Source: Pseudomonas salomonii (lineage in GTDB: Bacteria; Pseudomonadota; Gammaproteobacteria; Pseudomonadales; Pseudomonadaceae). From it: 64,000 bases of DNA. The stretch's first letter is position 1; every line of letters starts with the position of its first letter. The translations under genes were made by a program, and so were the position numbers. Positions 25,173-33,520 of this stretch are shown in pieces. Location: assembly GCF_900107155.1 (NCBI RefSeq), contig NZ_FNOX01000017.1, forward strand, positions 50,355-114,354, written 5' to 3'. The notes beneath the pieces are model-generated. The model worked only from the letters and a program-made list of their open reading frames with translations. It made no database searches and was not told the DNA's origin.

Positions 25173-28007
25173 TTGGACAAGATCCTGATTCGTGGGGCTA
25201 GAACCCACAACCTGAAGAACATCGACCTGACCCTGCCCCGGGACAAACTGATCGTCATCACCGGCTTGTCCGGCTCGGGCAAATCGTCCCTGGCGTTCGA
25301 CACGCTGTATGCCGAGGGCCAGCGCCGCTATGTTGAATCGCTGTCGGCCTATGCCCGGCAGTTCCTGTCGATGATGGAAAAACCCGACGTCGACACCATC
25401 GAAGGCCTGTCGCCGGCGATTTCCATCGAACAGAAGTCGACCTCCCACAACCCGCGCTCCACCGTGGGCACCATCACCGAGATCTACGACTACCTGCGTC
25501 TGCTGTATGCCCGCGTAGGTATTCCCCGTTGCCCGGACCACGATATTCCGCTGGAAGCCCAGACCGTCAGCCAGATGGTCGACCTGGTACTGGCCCAGCC
25601 GGAAGGCGCCAAGCTGATGCTGCTGGCGCCGGTGATCCGTGAGCGCAAGGGTGAGCACCTGTCGGTCTTCGAAGAGCTGCGTGCCCAGGGCTTTGTGCGG
25701 GCGCGCATCAACGGCAAGCTGTATGAGCTGGATGAAGCGCCGAAACTCGACAAGCAGAAGAAGCATTCGATTGATGTGGTGGTCGACCGCTTTAAAGTAC
25801 GTGCCGATTTGCAGCAGCGTTTGGCGGAATCGTTCGAGACCGCGCTGAAGCTGGCCGATGGCATTGCCCTGGTCGCACCAATGGATGACGAGCCCGGCGA
25901 AGAGATCATCTTCTCCGCACGTTTTGCCTGCCCGATCTGCGGCCATGCGATCAGCGAATTGGAACCCAAGCTGTTTTCCTTCAACAACCCGGCCGGTGCC
26001 TGCCCGACGTGCGATGGCCTTGGGGTGAAGCAGTTCTTCGACATCAAGCGCCTGGTCAATGGTGACCTGACGTTGGCGGAGGGCGCAATACGCGGCTGGG
26101 ACAGGCGCAACGTCTATTACTTCCAGATGCTGGGGTCGTTGGCGTCGCACTACAAATTCAGCCTGGAAGTACCGTTCAACCAACTGCCGGCCGAGCAGCA
26201 GAAAGTCATCCTGCACGGCAGTGGTTCGCAGAACGTCGACTTCAAGTACCTGAACGACCGTGGCGATATCGTCAAGCGCTCCCACCCGTTCGAAGGCATT
26301 GTGCCGAACCTGGAACGTCGCTACCGCGAGACCGAGTCGGCCAGCGTGCGCGAAGAGCTGGCGAAATTCCTCAGCACCCAACCTTGCCCGGACTGCCGCG
26401 GCACGCGCCTGCGTCGCGAGGCGCGGCATGTGTGGGTCGGTGAGAAAACATTGCCGGCGGTCACCAACCTGCCGATCGGCGATGCCTGTGAATACTTCGG
26501 TGTGCTCAAGCTGACCGGTCGCCGTGGGGAAATTGCCGACAAGATTCTTAAGGAAATTCGTGAGCGCTTGCAGTTCCTGGTCAACGTCGGCCTGGACTAC
26601 CTGTCGCTGGATCGCAGCGCGGATACCTTGTCCGGTGGTGAGGCCCAGCGGATTCGCTTGGCCAGCCAGATCGGTGCCGGCCTGGTGGGCGTTCTGTACA
26701 TCCTCGACGAGCCGTCGATCGGCCTGCACCAACGTGACAATGATCGCCTGCTGGGTACGCTCAAACACCTGCGCGATATCGGCAACACGGTGATCGTGGT
26801 TGAGCACGATGAAGACGCGATTCGCCTGGCCGATTACGTGGTCGACATCGGCCCAGGCGCGGGTGTGCATGGCGGGCATATTGTGGCTGAGGGCACGCCT
26901 GCCGAAGTGATGGCTCACCCGGACTCGTTGACCGGCAAATACCTGTCCGGTCGCGTGAAAATCGCAGTGCCAGCCAAGCGCACGCCACGTAACAAAAAAA
27001 TGGCGTTGCACCTCAAGGGCGCGCGCGGCAACAACCTGCGCAATGTCGACCTGGAAATTCCGCTGGGCCTGCTGACCTGCGTGACCGGTGTTTCCGGCTC
27101 GGGCAAATCGACGCTGATCAACAACACGCTGTTCCCCCTGAGTGCCACCGCCCTGAACGGCGCGACCACCCTGGAAGCGGCTGCACACGACAGCATCAAG
27201 GGCCTGGAGCACCTGGACAAGGTGGTCGATATCGACCAGAGCCCGATTGGCCGCACACCCCGCTCGAACCCCGCGACCTATACCGGGTTGTTCACGCCGA
27301 TACGCGAACTGTTTGCCGGCGTGCCAGAGTCTCGCTCACGGGGCTATGGGCCTGGCCGGTTCTCGTTCAACGTCAAGGGTGGCCGCTGCGAAGCCTGCCA
27401 GGGCGATGGCCTGATCAAAGTGGAGATGCACTTCCTGCCGGACATCTACGTGCCGTGCGATGTGTGCAAGAGCAAGCGCTACAACCGCGAGACCCTGGAG
27501 ATCAAGTACAAGGGCAAGAACATCCACGAAACCCTGGAGATGACCATCGAGGAAGCGCGGGAGTTCTTCGACGCGGTTCCGGCATTGGCGCGCAAGCTGC
27601 AGACGCTGATGGATGTGGGCCTGTCGTACATCAAGCTGGGGCAGTCGGCGACTACGTTGTCGGGCGGTGAGGCGCAGCGGGTGAAGTTGTCCCGTGAATT
27701 GTCCAAGCGCGATACGGGCAAGACCCTGTATATCCTTGATGAGCCGACTACGGGCCTGCACTTTGCGGATATTCAGCAATTGCTCGACGTATTGCACCGC
27801 TTGCGCGACCACGGCAATACAGTCGTGGTAATCGAGCACAACCTCGACGTGATCAAGACCGCCGACTGGCTGGTAGACCTGGGGCCGGAAGGCGGCTCCA
27901 AGGGTGGCCAAATCATTGCGGTGGGCACGCCGGAGCAGGTCTCCGAGATGCCGCAGTCGCATACTGGTTACTACTTGAAGCCACTGTTGGCGCGCGACAA
28001 AGCCTGA
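25173..28007 (+). CDS. uvrA: Excinuclease ABC subunit A
   Basis: The start is TTG 25173, which matches the conserved N-terminus (DKILIRGARTHNLKNI) and gives 944 residues, the usual length. It has two ABC modules: Walker A GLSGSGKS near 31-38 and GVSGSGKST near 640, each with LSGGEAQR signatures. There are two zinc modules, CPIC...CPTC with a 19-residue spacing and CEAC...CDVC. UvrA scans DNA for bulky lesions and loads UvrB for nucleotide excision repair. GAGG lies 7 bases upstream of the TTG. The weak start and the LexA-like box point to tight control. A strong terminator follows. Confidence 0.97.
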   Translation: MDKILIRGARTHNLKNIDLTLPRDKLIVITGLSGSGKSSLAFDTLYAEGQRRYVESLSAYARQFLSMMEKPDVDTIEGLSPAISIEQKSTSHNPRSTVGTITEIYDYLRLLYARVGIPRCPDHDIPLEAQTVSQMVDLVLAQPEGAKLMLLAPVIRERKGEHLSVFEELRAQGFVRARINGKLYELDEAPKLDKQKKHSIDVVVDRFKVRADLQQRLAESFETALKLADGIALVAPMDDEPGEEIIFSARFACPICGHAISELEPKLFSFNNPAGACPTCDGLGVKQFFDIKRLVNGDLTLAEGAIRGWDRRNVYYFQMLGSLASHYKFSLEVPFNQLPAEQQKVILHGSGSQNVDFKYLNDRGDIVKRSHPFEGIVPNLERRYRETESASVREELAKFLSTQPCPDCRGTRLRREARHVWVGEKTLPAVTNLPIGDACEYFGVLKLTGRRGEIADKILKEIRERLQFLVNVGLDYLSLDRSADTLSGGEAQRIRLASQIGAGLVGVLYILDEPSIGLHQRDNDRLLGTLKHLRDIGNTVIVVEHDEDAIRLADYVVDIGPGAGVHGGHIVAEGTPAEVMAHPDSLTGKYLSGRVKIAVPAKRTPRNKKMALHLKGARGNNLRNVDLEIPLGLLTCVTGVSGSGKSTLINNTLFPLSATALNGATTLEAAAHDSIKGLEHLDKVVDIDQSPIGRTPRSNPATYTGLFTPIRELFAGVPESRSRGYGPGRFSFNVKGGRCEACQGDGLIKVEMHFLPDIYVPCDVCKSKRYNRETLEIKYKGKNIHETLEMTIEEAREFFDAVPALARKLQTLMDVGLSYIKLGQSATTLSGGEAQRVKLSRELSKRDTGKTLYILDEPTTGLHFADIQQLLDVLHRLRDHGNTVVVIEHNLDVIKTADWLVDLGPEGGSKGGQIIAVGTPEQVSEMPQSHTGYYLKPLLARDKA

Positions 28008-28024
28008 TTTATCGCGCTCATGAG

Positions 28025-28061
28025 AAAGCCCCTGTCACTTTGCGGTGACAGGGGCTTTTTT
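28025..28061. terminator. Bidirectional terminator between uvrA and ftnA
   Basis: AAGCCCCTGTCAC, loop TTTGCG, GTGACAGGGGCTTTTTT forms a 13-bp stem with T6 on the + strand and an A-run giving U on the - strand. Confidence 0.93.
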
Positions 28062-28072
28062 GTAGCCGGAAA

Positions 28073-28537
28073 TCAGAACTGCGATTGCAGGTAATTCTCT
28101 AACCCGACCAACTTGATCAGCCCCAACTGCTTTTCAAGCCAGTAGGTGTGATCTTCTTCGGTATCATTCAACTGCACGCGCAGAATTTCACGAGTGACAT
28201 AGTCGTTGTGCTGCTCGCAGAGCTCGATGCCCTTGCAGAGTGCGGCACGCACCTTGTACTCGAGACGAAGGTCGGCAGCGAGCATGTCAGGCACCGTGGT
28301 GCCCACGTCCAGGTCGTCGGGACGCATGCGCGGCGTGCCCTCGAGCATCAGGATACGGCGCATCAGCGCATCGGCGTGCTGTGCCTCTTCTTCCATTTCG
28401 TGGTTGATACGCTCGTAGAGCTCGGTAAAGCCCCAGTCTTCGTACATACGCGAATGGATGAAATATTGGTCACGAGCTGCCAGTTCGCCCGTCAGCAACG
28501 TGTTGAGGTAATCGATTACGTCGGGGTGACCTTGCAT
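28073..28537 (-). CDS. ftnA: Bacterial ferritin FtnA (bacterioferritin-like, heme Met absent)
   Basis: ATG 28537 gives a 154-residue four-helix ferritin starting MQGHPDVIDYLNTLLTGELAARD; longer frames are not family-like. The ferroxidase ligands Glu18, Glu51 and His54 are present, with the rest in helices 3 and 4 (LCEQHNDYV, DTEEDH). The position of the bacterioferritin heme ligand Met52 is Ala here, as in the P. aeruginosa protein once called BfrA and later shown to be a non-heme FtnA. It stores iron as a 24-mer. It lies next to katA, whose heme supply is tied to iron storage, and the pair diverges from nothing else. Confidence 0.9.
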   Translation of the reverse strand: MQGHPDVIDYLNTLLTGELAARDQYFIHSRMYEDWGFTELYERINHEMEEEAQHADALMRRILMLEGTPRMRPDDLDVGTTVPDMLAADLRLEYKVRAALCKGIELCEQHNDYVTREILRVQLNDTEEDHTYWLEKQLGLIKLVGLENYLQSQF

Positions 28538-28648
28538 CGCCCTACATCTCCCTGCTTGAAAGTCTGTAGTTTGAACCATGCTGACTCGAAGGTCACGGGA
28601 CAAACGGCAGAAAAGCGAAGATATTCCGAGAAAAGTGGCGGAAATAAC

Positions 28649-28675
28649 GCAAAAACCGCCCAAATGAGGGCGGTT
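28649..28675 (-). terminator. Terminator of katA
   Basis: On the minus strand AACCGCCC, loop TCATTT, GGGCGGTT is followed by a short U-run. It lies 18 bases after the katA stop and before ftnA, so ftnA probably has its own promoter. Confidence 0.88.
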
Positions 28676-28692
28676 CTGCTTCTCGTTTAGAG

Positions 28693-30132
28693 TCAGCTAA
28701 GCGTTACGCCCACTGCGGTTGAAATGCCCTGGCCATAAGCAGGGTCCGCTTCGAAAAAGTACGGAAGTACGCGCCGAATCACGTCGCTGCTAACACCTGC
28801 CATTGAACCGGCAATGTTGTTGATCAGCAGGGCCTTCTGAGCGTCGCTCATCAGACGGAACAACGCACCGGCGTGGCTGGTGTAGTCAGTGTCTTCACGG
28901 TGGTCATAACGATCGGCAGCGCCGCTCAGCGCCAATGACGGCTCGGCATATTGCGGCGCTTGTTTGGGTGCATCGGCATAGCTGTTTGGCTCATAGTTTG
29001 GAGACGCACCACCAAAACCAACGGACATGGAACCGTCGCGCTGATTGTTATTGACTGGAATTATTGGCGCGTTGACCGGCAATTGCTGGTGGTTGGTGCC
29101 AACACGATAGCGATGAGCATCGGCGTAGGCAAACACCCGGCCTTGAAGCATGCGATCTGGCGACAGACCAACACCCGGAACCATATTGCTTGGACCGAAG
29201 CATGCCTGCTCGACTTCAGCAAAGTAATTCTCTGGATTACGGTTCAGCTCCAACTCAGCCACCTTGATCAACGGAAACTCCTGCTGCGACCAGGTTTTAG
29301 TCACATCGAAAGGGTTTTCGTAGTGAGCAGCGGCCTGAGCCTCTGTCATGATCTGGATGCACACGTCCCATTTAGGGAAGTCACCCCGTTCAATTGCCCC
29401 AAACAGGTCGCGCTGAGCGTAATCAGGATCCGTACCGGCAATGCGCGTTGCATCCTCAGGTGTCAGGTTCTTGATACCTTGCTGGGTTTTGTAGTGCCAC
29501 TTGACCCAATGGCGCTCGCCTTTGGCATTGACCAAGCTGTAGGTATGACTACCGAAGCCATGCATATGGCGGTACCCATCAGGGGTGCCACGGTCCGAAA
29601 ACAAAATTGTGATCTGGTGCAAGGCCTCTGGGGACCATGACCAAAAGTCCCAGACCATCTGCCCGCTTTTCAAGTTCGTTTGCGGCAAACGCTTTTGGGT
29701 ATGGATGAAGTCAGGGAACTTCAGTGGGTCACGAATGAAAAATACCGGCGTGTTGTTGCCAACAATGTCCCAGTTACCCTCTTCGGTATAGTGCTTCAGC
29801 GCAAAACCACGCGGATCGCGAGCCGTATCCGCCGAACCACGCTCGCCCCCAACGGTGGAGAACCGCAGGAAAGTCGGCGTCTGCTTTCCGACGGCTTCAA
29901 ACAGTTTCGCGCGTGTGTATTGGGTGATATCGCGGGTGACCGTAAAAGTGCCGTAGGCGCCTGAACCCTTGGCGTGCACACGACGCTCAGGAATGTTCTC
30001 ACGGTTGAAGTGCGCCAGTTTTTCGATGAGGTGGAAGTCATCGAGCAGCAATGGGCCACGCGGGCCCGCCGTGCGGGAGTTCTGGTTATCAGCGACGGGA
30101 GCGCCGCTGGCGGTAGTCAGAATTGTACTCAT
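28693..30132 (-). CDS. katA: Heme catalase KatA (small-subunit clade)
   Basis: The ATG at 30132 is preferred because GAGGAAG lies 7 bases upstream; a TTG two codons earlier is also open. The 479-residue protein has catalytic His53 (VHAKGSGAYGTF), Asn126/127 (GNNTPVFFIRDP) and the proximal heme ligand Tyr336 in RVFAYADAHRYR. It breaks down H2O2 to water and oxygen. With the adjacent ferritin this forms an oxidative stress and iron block. An OxyR-like site and promoter lie upstream, and a terminator follows. Confidence 0.96.
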   Translation of the reverse strand: MSTILTTASGAPVADNQNSRTAGPRGPLLLDDFHLIEKLAHFNRENIPERRVHAKGSGAYGTFTVTRDITQYTRAKLFEAVGKQTPTFLRFSTVGGERGSADTARDPRGFALKHYTEEGNWDIVGNNTPVFFIRDPLKFPDFIHTQKRLPQTNLKSGQMVWDFWSWSPEALHQITILFSDRGTPDGYRHMHGFGSHTYSLVNAKGERHWVKWHYKTQQGIKNLTPEDATRIAGTDPDYAQRDLFGAIERGDFPKWDVCIQIMTEAQAAAHYENPFDVTKTWSQQEFPLIKVAELELNRNPENYFAEVEQACFGPSNMVPGVGLSPDRMLQGRVFAYADAHRYRVGTNHQQLPVNAPIIPVNNNQRDGSMSVGFGGASPNYEPNSYADAPKQAPQYAEPSLALSGAADRYDHREDTDYTSHAGALFRLMSDAQKALLINNIAGSMAGVSSDVIRRVLPYFFEADPAYGQGISTAVGVTLS

Positions 30133-30185
30133 GCTCAATCTTCCTCAGGTCAGGCTTAGAACTGCCGGCTAATCGGCTTGGAGGG

Positions 30186-30251
30186 AGTATTGACCATCAA
30201 GATGACACCATCAAATGCATTAAATCATGGACTTTGATAGAAAATAACTAA
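30186..30251 (-). promoter_or_regulatory. katA promoter with OxyR-like site
   Basis: On the minus strand a site reads TTAG-N7-CTAT-N7-CATG-N7-GCAT (30251 to 30215). This has the exact 37-bp spacing of the OxyR consensus ATAG-N7-CTAT-N7-ATAG-N7-CTAT. It is followed directly by -35 TTGATG (30214-30209), a 17-base spacer and -10 AATACT (30191-30186). Contact with the -35 is typical for OxyR activation. Confidence 0.6.
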
Positions 30252-30333
30252 CACCCATCAGGGCGAGTAGAGTTTGTTTAAGAAGAGAACCGACAGTGAC
30301 TTGAGAAATATAGACGGCTTTTCTATCGCCCAC

Positions 30334-30358
30334 AAAAAACCGGGCACTAGGCCCGGTT
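30334..30358 (-). terminator. Terminator of the alpha operon (after rplQ)
   Basis: ACCGGGC, loop CTAGT, GCCCGGT followed by U6 on the minus strand, 20 bases after the rplQ stop. Confidence 0.93.
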
Positions 30359-30378
30359 CTTCGTTACAGCGTGCCGTC

Positions 30379-30765
30379 TTACTCAGCGCTTACAGCTTCG
30401 CCGGCAGTAGCACGATCAACCAACTCGACGTACGCCATTGGCGCGTTGTCGCCAGTGCGGAAGCCGCACTTGAGGATGCGCAGGTAGCCACCCTCACGGG
30501 TAGCGTAACGCTTGCCCAGGTCGTTGAAGAGCTTACCAACGATAGCTTTCGAACGAGTACGGTCGAAAACCAAACGGCGGTTAGCCAGGCTGTCTGTCTT
30601 GGCCAAAGTGATCAGCGGCTCAGCAACGCGACGCAGTTCTTTAGCTTTCGGCAGTGTAGTTTTGATCAGCTCGTGCTCGAACAGCGACACCGCCATGTTT
30701 TGAAACATGGCCTTGCGGTGCGAGCTGGTACGGCTCAGGTGACGACCACTTTTACGATGACGCAT
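30379..30765 (-). CDS. rplQ: 50S ribosomal protein L17
   Basis: The 128-residue protein begins MRHRKSGRHLSRTSSHRKAMF and contains the family block ELIKTTLPKAKELRRVAEPLITLAK. L17 binds 23S rRNA near the exit of the peptide tunnel. It is the last gene of the alpha operon, 41 bases after rpoA, and is followed by a strong terminator. The sequence and length are standard for Pseudomonas. Confidence 0.98.
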   Translation of the reverse strand: MRHRKSGRHLSRTSSHRKAMFQNMAVSLFEHELIKTTLPKAKELRRVAEPLITLAKTDSLANRRLVFDRTRSKAIVGKLFNDLGKRYATREGGYLRILKCGFRTGDNAPMAYVELVDRATAGEAVSAE

Positions 30766-30806
30766 GGTTCATTCCTTACCAAACTCACGTTCGGTGATTA
30801 CGACGA

Positions 30807-31808
30807 TCAGGCAGTCGCCTTGTCGTCCTTCTTAAGACTTGCAGGCGGCCAGTTGTCGAGGCGCATGCCGAGGGACAGACCGCGGGAGGCCAGAACGTCC
30901 TTGATTTCAGTCAAGGATTTCTTGCCCAGGTTCGGAGTCTTCAACAGTTCTACTTCGGTACGCTGAATCAGGTCGCCGATGTAGTAAATGTTTTCCGCCT
31001 TAAGGCAGTTAGCCGAACGTACAGTCAGTTCCAGATCGTCAACCGGGCGAAGCAGGATCGGATCGATCTCGTCTTCCTGCTCGATTACCACTGGTTCGCT
31101 GTCACCTTTGAGGTCGACGAACGCAGCCAACTGCTGTTGCAGAATGGTTGCAGCGCGGCGGATAGCCTCTTCAGGATCCAGAGTACCGTTGGTTTCCAGA
31201 TCAATAACCAGCTTGTCCAGGTTAGTACGCTGCTCGACACGGGCGTTTTCCACCACGTATGCGATACGGCGAACCGGGCTGAACGAAGAGTCAAGCTGCA
31301 AGCGACCAATGCTGCGGCTTTCGTCTTCATCGCTCTGACGCGAGTCGGCCGGTTCATAACCACGACCACGAGCTACGGTGAGCTTCATGTTCAGGGCGCC
31401 GTTAGACGCCAGGTTAGCGATTACGTGATCGGGATTAACGATCTCGACATCATGATCCAGCTGAATATCGGCAGCGGTAACCACCCCCGAACCCTTCTTC
31501 GACAAGGTCAGCGTAACTTCGTCACGGCCGTGCAGCTTGATAGCCAGACCTTTAAGGTTCAACAGGATTTCAATTACGTCTTCCTGTACACCTTCGATGG
31601 CGCTGTACTCGTGGAGCACACCGTCAATCTCGGCCTCGACTACTGCACAGCCGGGCATTGAGGACAACAGGATGCGGCGCAGCGCGTTGCCCAGGGTGTG
31701 GCCAAAACCACGCTCGAGAGGCTCGAGAGTGATCTTGGCGCGGGTTGGACTGACAACCTGCACATCAATGTGGCGGGGTGTCAGGAACTCATTTACCGAA
31801 ATCTGCAT
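30807..31808 (-). CDS. rpoA: RNA polymerase alpha subunit
   Basis: This complete 333-residue subunit has the N-terminal dimerisation domain (HTLGNALRRILLSSMPG), a linker near 235-250, and the C-terminal domain with the DNA- and activator-contacting segment LTVRSANCLKAENIYYIGDL, which includes the Arg equivalent to E. coli Arg265. It scaffolds polymerase assembly and reads UP elements. It lies 22 bases after rpsD in the alpha operon, so S4 control of the operon would also touch polymerase supply. Confidence 0.98.
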   Translation of the reverse strand: MQISVNEFLTPRHIDVQVVSPTRAKITLEPLERGFGHTLGNALRRILLSSMPGCAVVEAEIDGVLHEYSAIEGVQEDVIEILLNLKGLAIKLHGRDEVTLTLSKKGSGVVTAADIQLDHDVEIVNPDHVIANLASNGALNMKLTVARGRGYEPADSRQSDEDESRSIGRLQLDSSFSPVRRIAYVVENARVEQRTNLDKLVIDLETNGTLDPEEAIRRAATILQQQLAAFVDLKGDSEPVVIEQEDEIDPILLRPVDDLELTVRSANCLKAENIYYIGDLIQRTEVELLKTPNLGKKSLTEIKDVLASRGLSLGMRLDNWPPASLKKDDKATA

Positions 31809-31830
31809 GGATGCACCTATTTTCTAGCCC

Positions 31831-32451
31831 TTACTTGGAGTAGAGCTCGACAATCAGGCTTTCGTTGATGTCGGCGGACAGATCACTGCGAGCAGGAACG
31901 TTCTTGAAAACGCCCGACTTCTTCTCAGTGTCTACTTCTACCCATTCTACGCGGCCACGTTGGGCACACAGATCGAGAGCTTGGACAATGCGAAGTTGGT
32001 TTTTTGCTTTCTCGCGAATCGCGACCACGTCACCAGCACGAACCTGGTAGGACGGAACGTTAACGGTTTGGCCGTTTACGCTGACGGATTTGTGCGATAC
32101 CAGCTGACGGGATTCGGCACGAGTCGAACCAAAGCCCATACGGTATACAACGTTGTCCAGACGGCATTCGAGCAGTTGCAGCAGGTTTTCACCGGTTGCA
32201 CCTTTCTTGCCAGCAGCTTCTTTGTAGTAGCCGCTGAACTGACGCTCGAGAACGCCGTAGATACGACGGACCTTCTGCTTTTCACGCAGTTGGGTGCCGT
32301 AATCGGACTGGCGACCGCGGCGTTGGCCGTGGATACCAGGTGCTGCTTCAATGTTGCACTTCGATTCGATCGCGCGCACGCCGCTCTTCAAGAAGAGATC
32401 GGTGCCTTCGCGACGAGCGAGTTTGCATTTTGGACCAATGTAACGAGCCAT
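31831..32451 (-). CDS. rpsD: 30S ribosomal protein S4
   Basis: The 206-residue primary 16S rRNA binder begins MARYIGPKCKLARREGTDLF. The S4 RNA-binding domain reads LDNVVYRMGFGSTRAESRQLVSHKSVSVNG. Only scattered Cys are present, so it is the zinc-free form. In E. coli S4 represses its operon by binding the rpsM leader pseudoknot. Here a leader of about 50 bases precedes rpsM, long enough for a structure but not clearly the E. coli one. Confidence 0.98.
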   Translation of the reverse strand: MARYIGPKCKLARREGTDLFLKSGVRAIESKCNIEAAPGIHGQRRGRQSDYGTQLREKQKVRRIYGVLERQFSGYYKEAAGKKGATGENLLQLLECRLDNVVYRMGFGSTRAESRQLVSHKSVSVNGQTVNVPSYQVRAGDVVAIREKAKNQLRIVQALDLCAQRGRVEWVEVDTEKKSGVFKNVPARSDLSADINESLIVELYSK

Positions 32452-32469
32452 TCTTTACAATCTCCTGGA

Positions 32470-32859
32470 TTACACGCGGCGCTTCTTCGGCGGACGGCAC
32501 CCGTTGTGCGGGATTGGCGTCACGTCGGTGATGCTGGCGATCTTATAGCCACAGCCGTTCAAAGCACGGACAGCAGACTCACGACCTGGACCTGGACCTT
32601 TGACGTTAACGTCGAGGTTTTTCAGGCCGTATTCCAGCGCAGCTTGACCAGCACGTTCAGCAGCTACTTGAGCAGCAAACGGAGTGGACTTGCGGGAACC
32701 GCGGAAACCCGAACCACCAGAGGTAGCCCAAGACAGCGCGTTACCTTGACGGTCGGTGATGGTCACGATGGTGTTGTTAAAAGAAGCATGGATGTGGGCG
32801 ATGCCATCAACCACTGTCTTTTTAACTTTTTTACGAGGACGAGCAGCAGGTTTTGCCAT
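32470..32859 (-). CDS. rpsK: 30S ribosomal protein S11
   Basis: The 129-residue protein has a basic N-terminus (MAKPAARPRKKVKKTVVDG), the conserved FNNTIVTITDRQGNALSWAT and the C-terminal GCRPPKKRRV. S11 sits on the 30S platform next to the E site and helps fix the Shine-Dalgarno helix. It lies between rpsM (30 bases) and rpsD (18 bases) in the alpha operon. Confidence 0.98.
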   Translation of the reverse strand: MAKPAARPRKKVKKTVVDGIAHIHASFNNTIVTITDRQGNALSWATSGGSGFRGSRKSTPFAAQVAAERAGQAALEYGLKNLDVNVKGPGPGRESAVRALNGCGYKIASITDVTPIPHNGCRPPKKRRV

Positions 32860-32889
32860 GATAATTTTCCTGTCGATTCGCGTGGGCGA

Positions 32890-33246
32890 TTACTTGCGGA
32901 TCGGCTTACGCGGACCTTTACGGGTACGCGCGTTAGTCTTGGTACGCTGACCGCGTACTGGAAGACCACGACGATGACGCAGACCACGGTAGCAACCGAG
33001 GTCCATCAAACGCTTGATTTTCATGTTGATTTCGCGACGCAGGTCACCTTCAGTGGTGAACTTCGCCACTTCGCCACGCAACAGCTCAATCTGCTCGTCG
33101 CTCAGATCCTTGATCTTTGCGGCTGGGTTTACCCCAGTGTCTGCGCAAATTTTCTGCGCAGTAGTGCGACCAACACCATAGATGTAGGTCAGCGAGATAA
33201 CAGTGTGCTTGTTATCTGGAATGTTAACGCCTGCAATACGGGCCAT
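32890..33246 (-). CDS. rpsM: 30S ribosomal protein S13
   Basis: The 118-residue head protein begins [26 protein letters not shown], with a helix-two-turn-helix RNA-binding region and a basic tail ending [10 protein letters not shown] that contacts the P-site tRNA. It is the first gene of the alpha operon. It has its own promoter 60 bases upstream and is separated from rpmJ by 129 bases holding a terminator-like hairpin. Confidence 0.98.
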
Positions 33247-33305
33247 TCAGTGGGACTCCAATTGACAGCTACCTACGCCCCGGAAGCCAAGAAATAGGGC
33301 GCGAG

Positions 33306-33334
33306 ATAATATCGCTGTAATAACAAATAATCAA
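33306..33334 (-). promoter_or_regulatory. Alpha operon promoter upstream of rpsM
   Basis: On the minus strand -35 TTGATT (33334-33329), a 17-base spacer and -10 TATTAT (33311-33306) give a good sigma70 promoter. The -35 touches the foot of the hairpin that follows rpmJ. The leader to rpsM would be about 50 bases. Confidence 0.75.
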
Positions 33335-33361
33335 CCCGGCAGCGCACTAGCTGCCGGGCTT
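33332..33361 (-). terminator. Terminator-like hairpin after rpmJ
   Basis: On the minus strand AGCCCGGCAGC, loop TAGTGC, GCTGCCGGGTT is followed by a moderately U-rich stretch (GATTATTTGTT). It divides the spc and alpha operons, probably with partial readthrough. Confidence 0.7.
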
Positions 33362-33375
33362 CAAGCGGATCACAC

Positions 33376-33492
33376 TCAGCCTTGGCGCTGTTTGTGACGC
33401 GGTTCCGCGCTGCAAATTACTCGAACAACACCTTCGCGGCGAATAATCTTGCAGTTACGGCACAGCTTTTTCACCGATGCACGAACTTTCAT
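33376..33492 (-). CDS. rpmJ: 50S ribosomal protein L36
   Basis: This 38-residue protein (start [15 protein letters not shown], end PRHKQRQG) was read directly on the minus strand between secY and rpsM. It keeps the zinc ribbon ligands Cys11, Cys14, Cys27 and His33, so it is the zinc-dependent form. Pseudomonads often hold a second, zinc-free L36 elsewhere for zinc shortage. It lies 28 bases after secY. Confidence 0.95.
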
Positions 33493-33520
33493 CACCAACT
33501 CCTCGAACCTTATGGGGTAC

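Noticed and set aside
25149..27212. 687-codon open frame antisense to uvrA
   Set aside because: uvrA is certain on the other strand; the antisense product has no recognisable domain.
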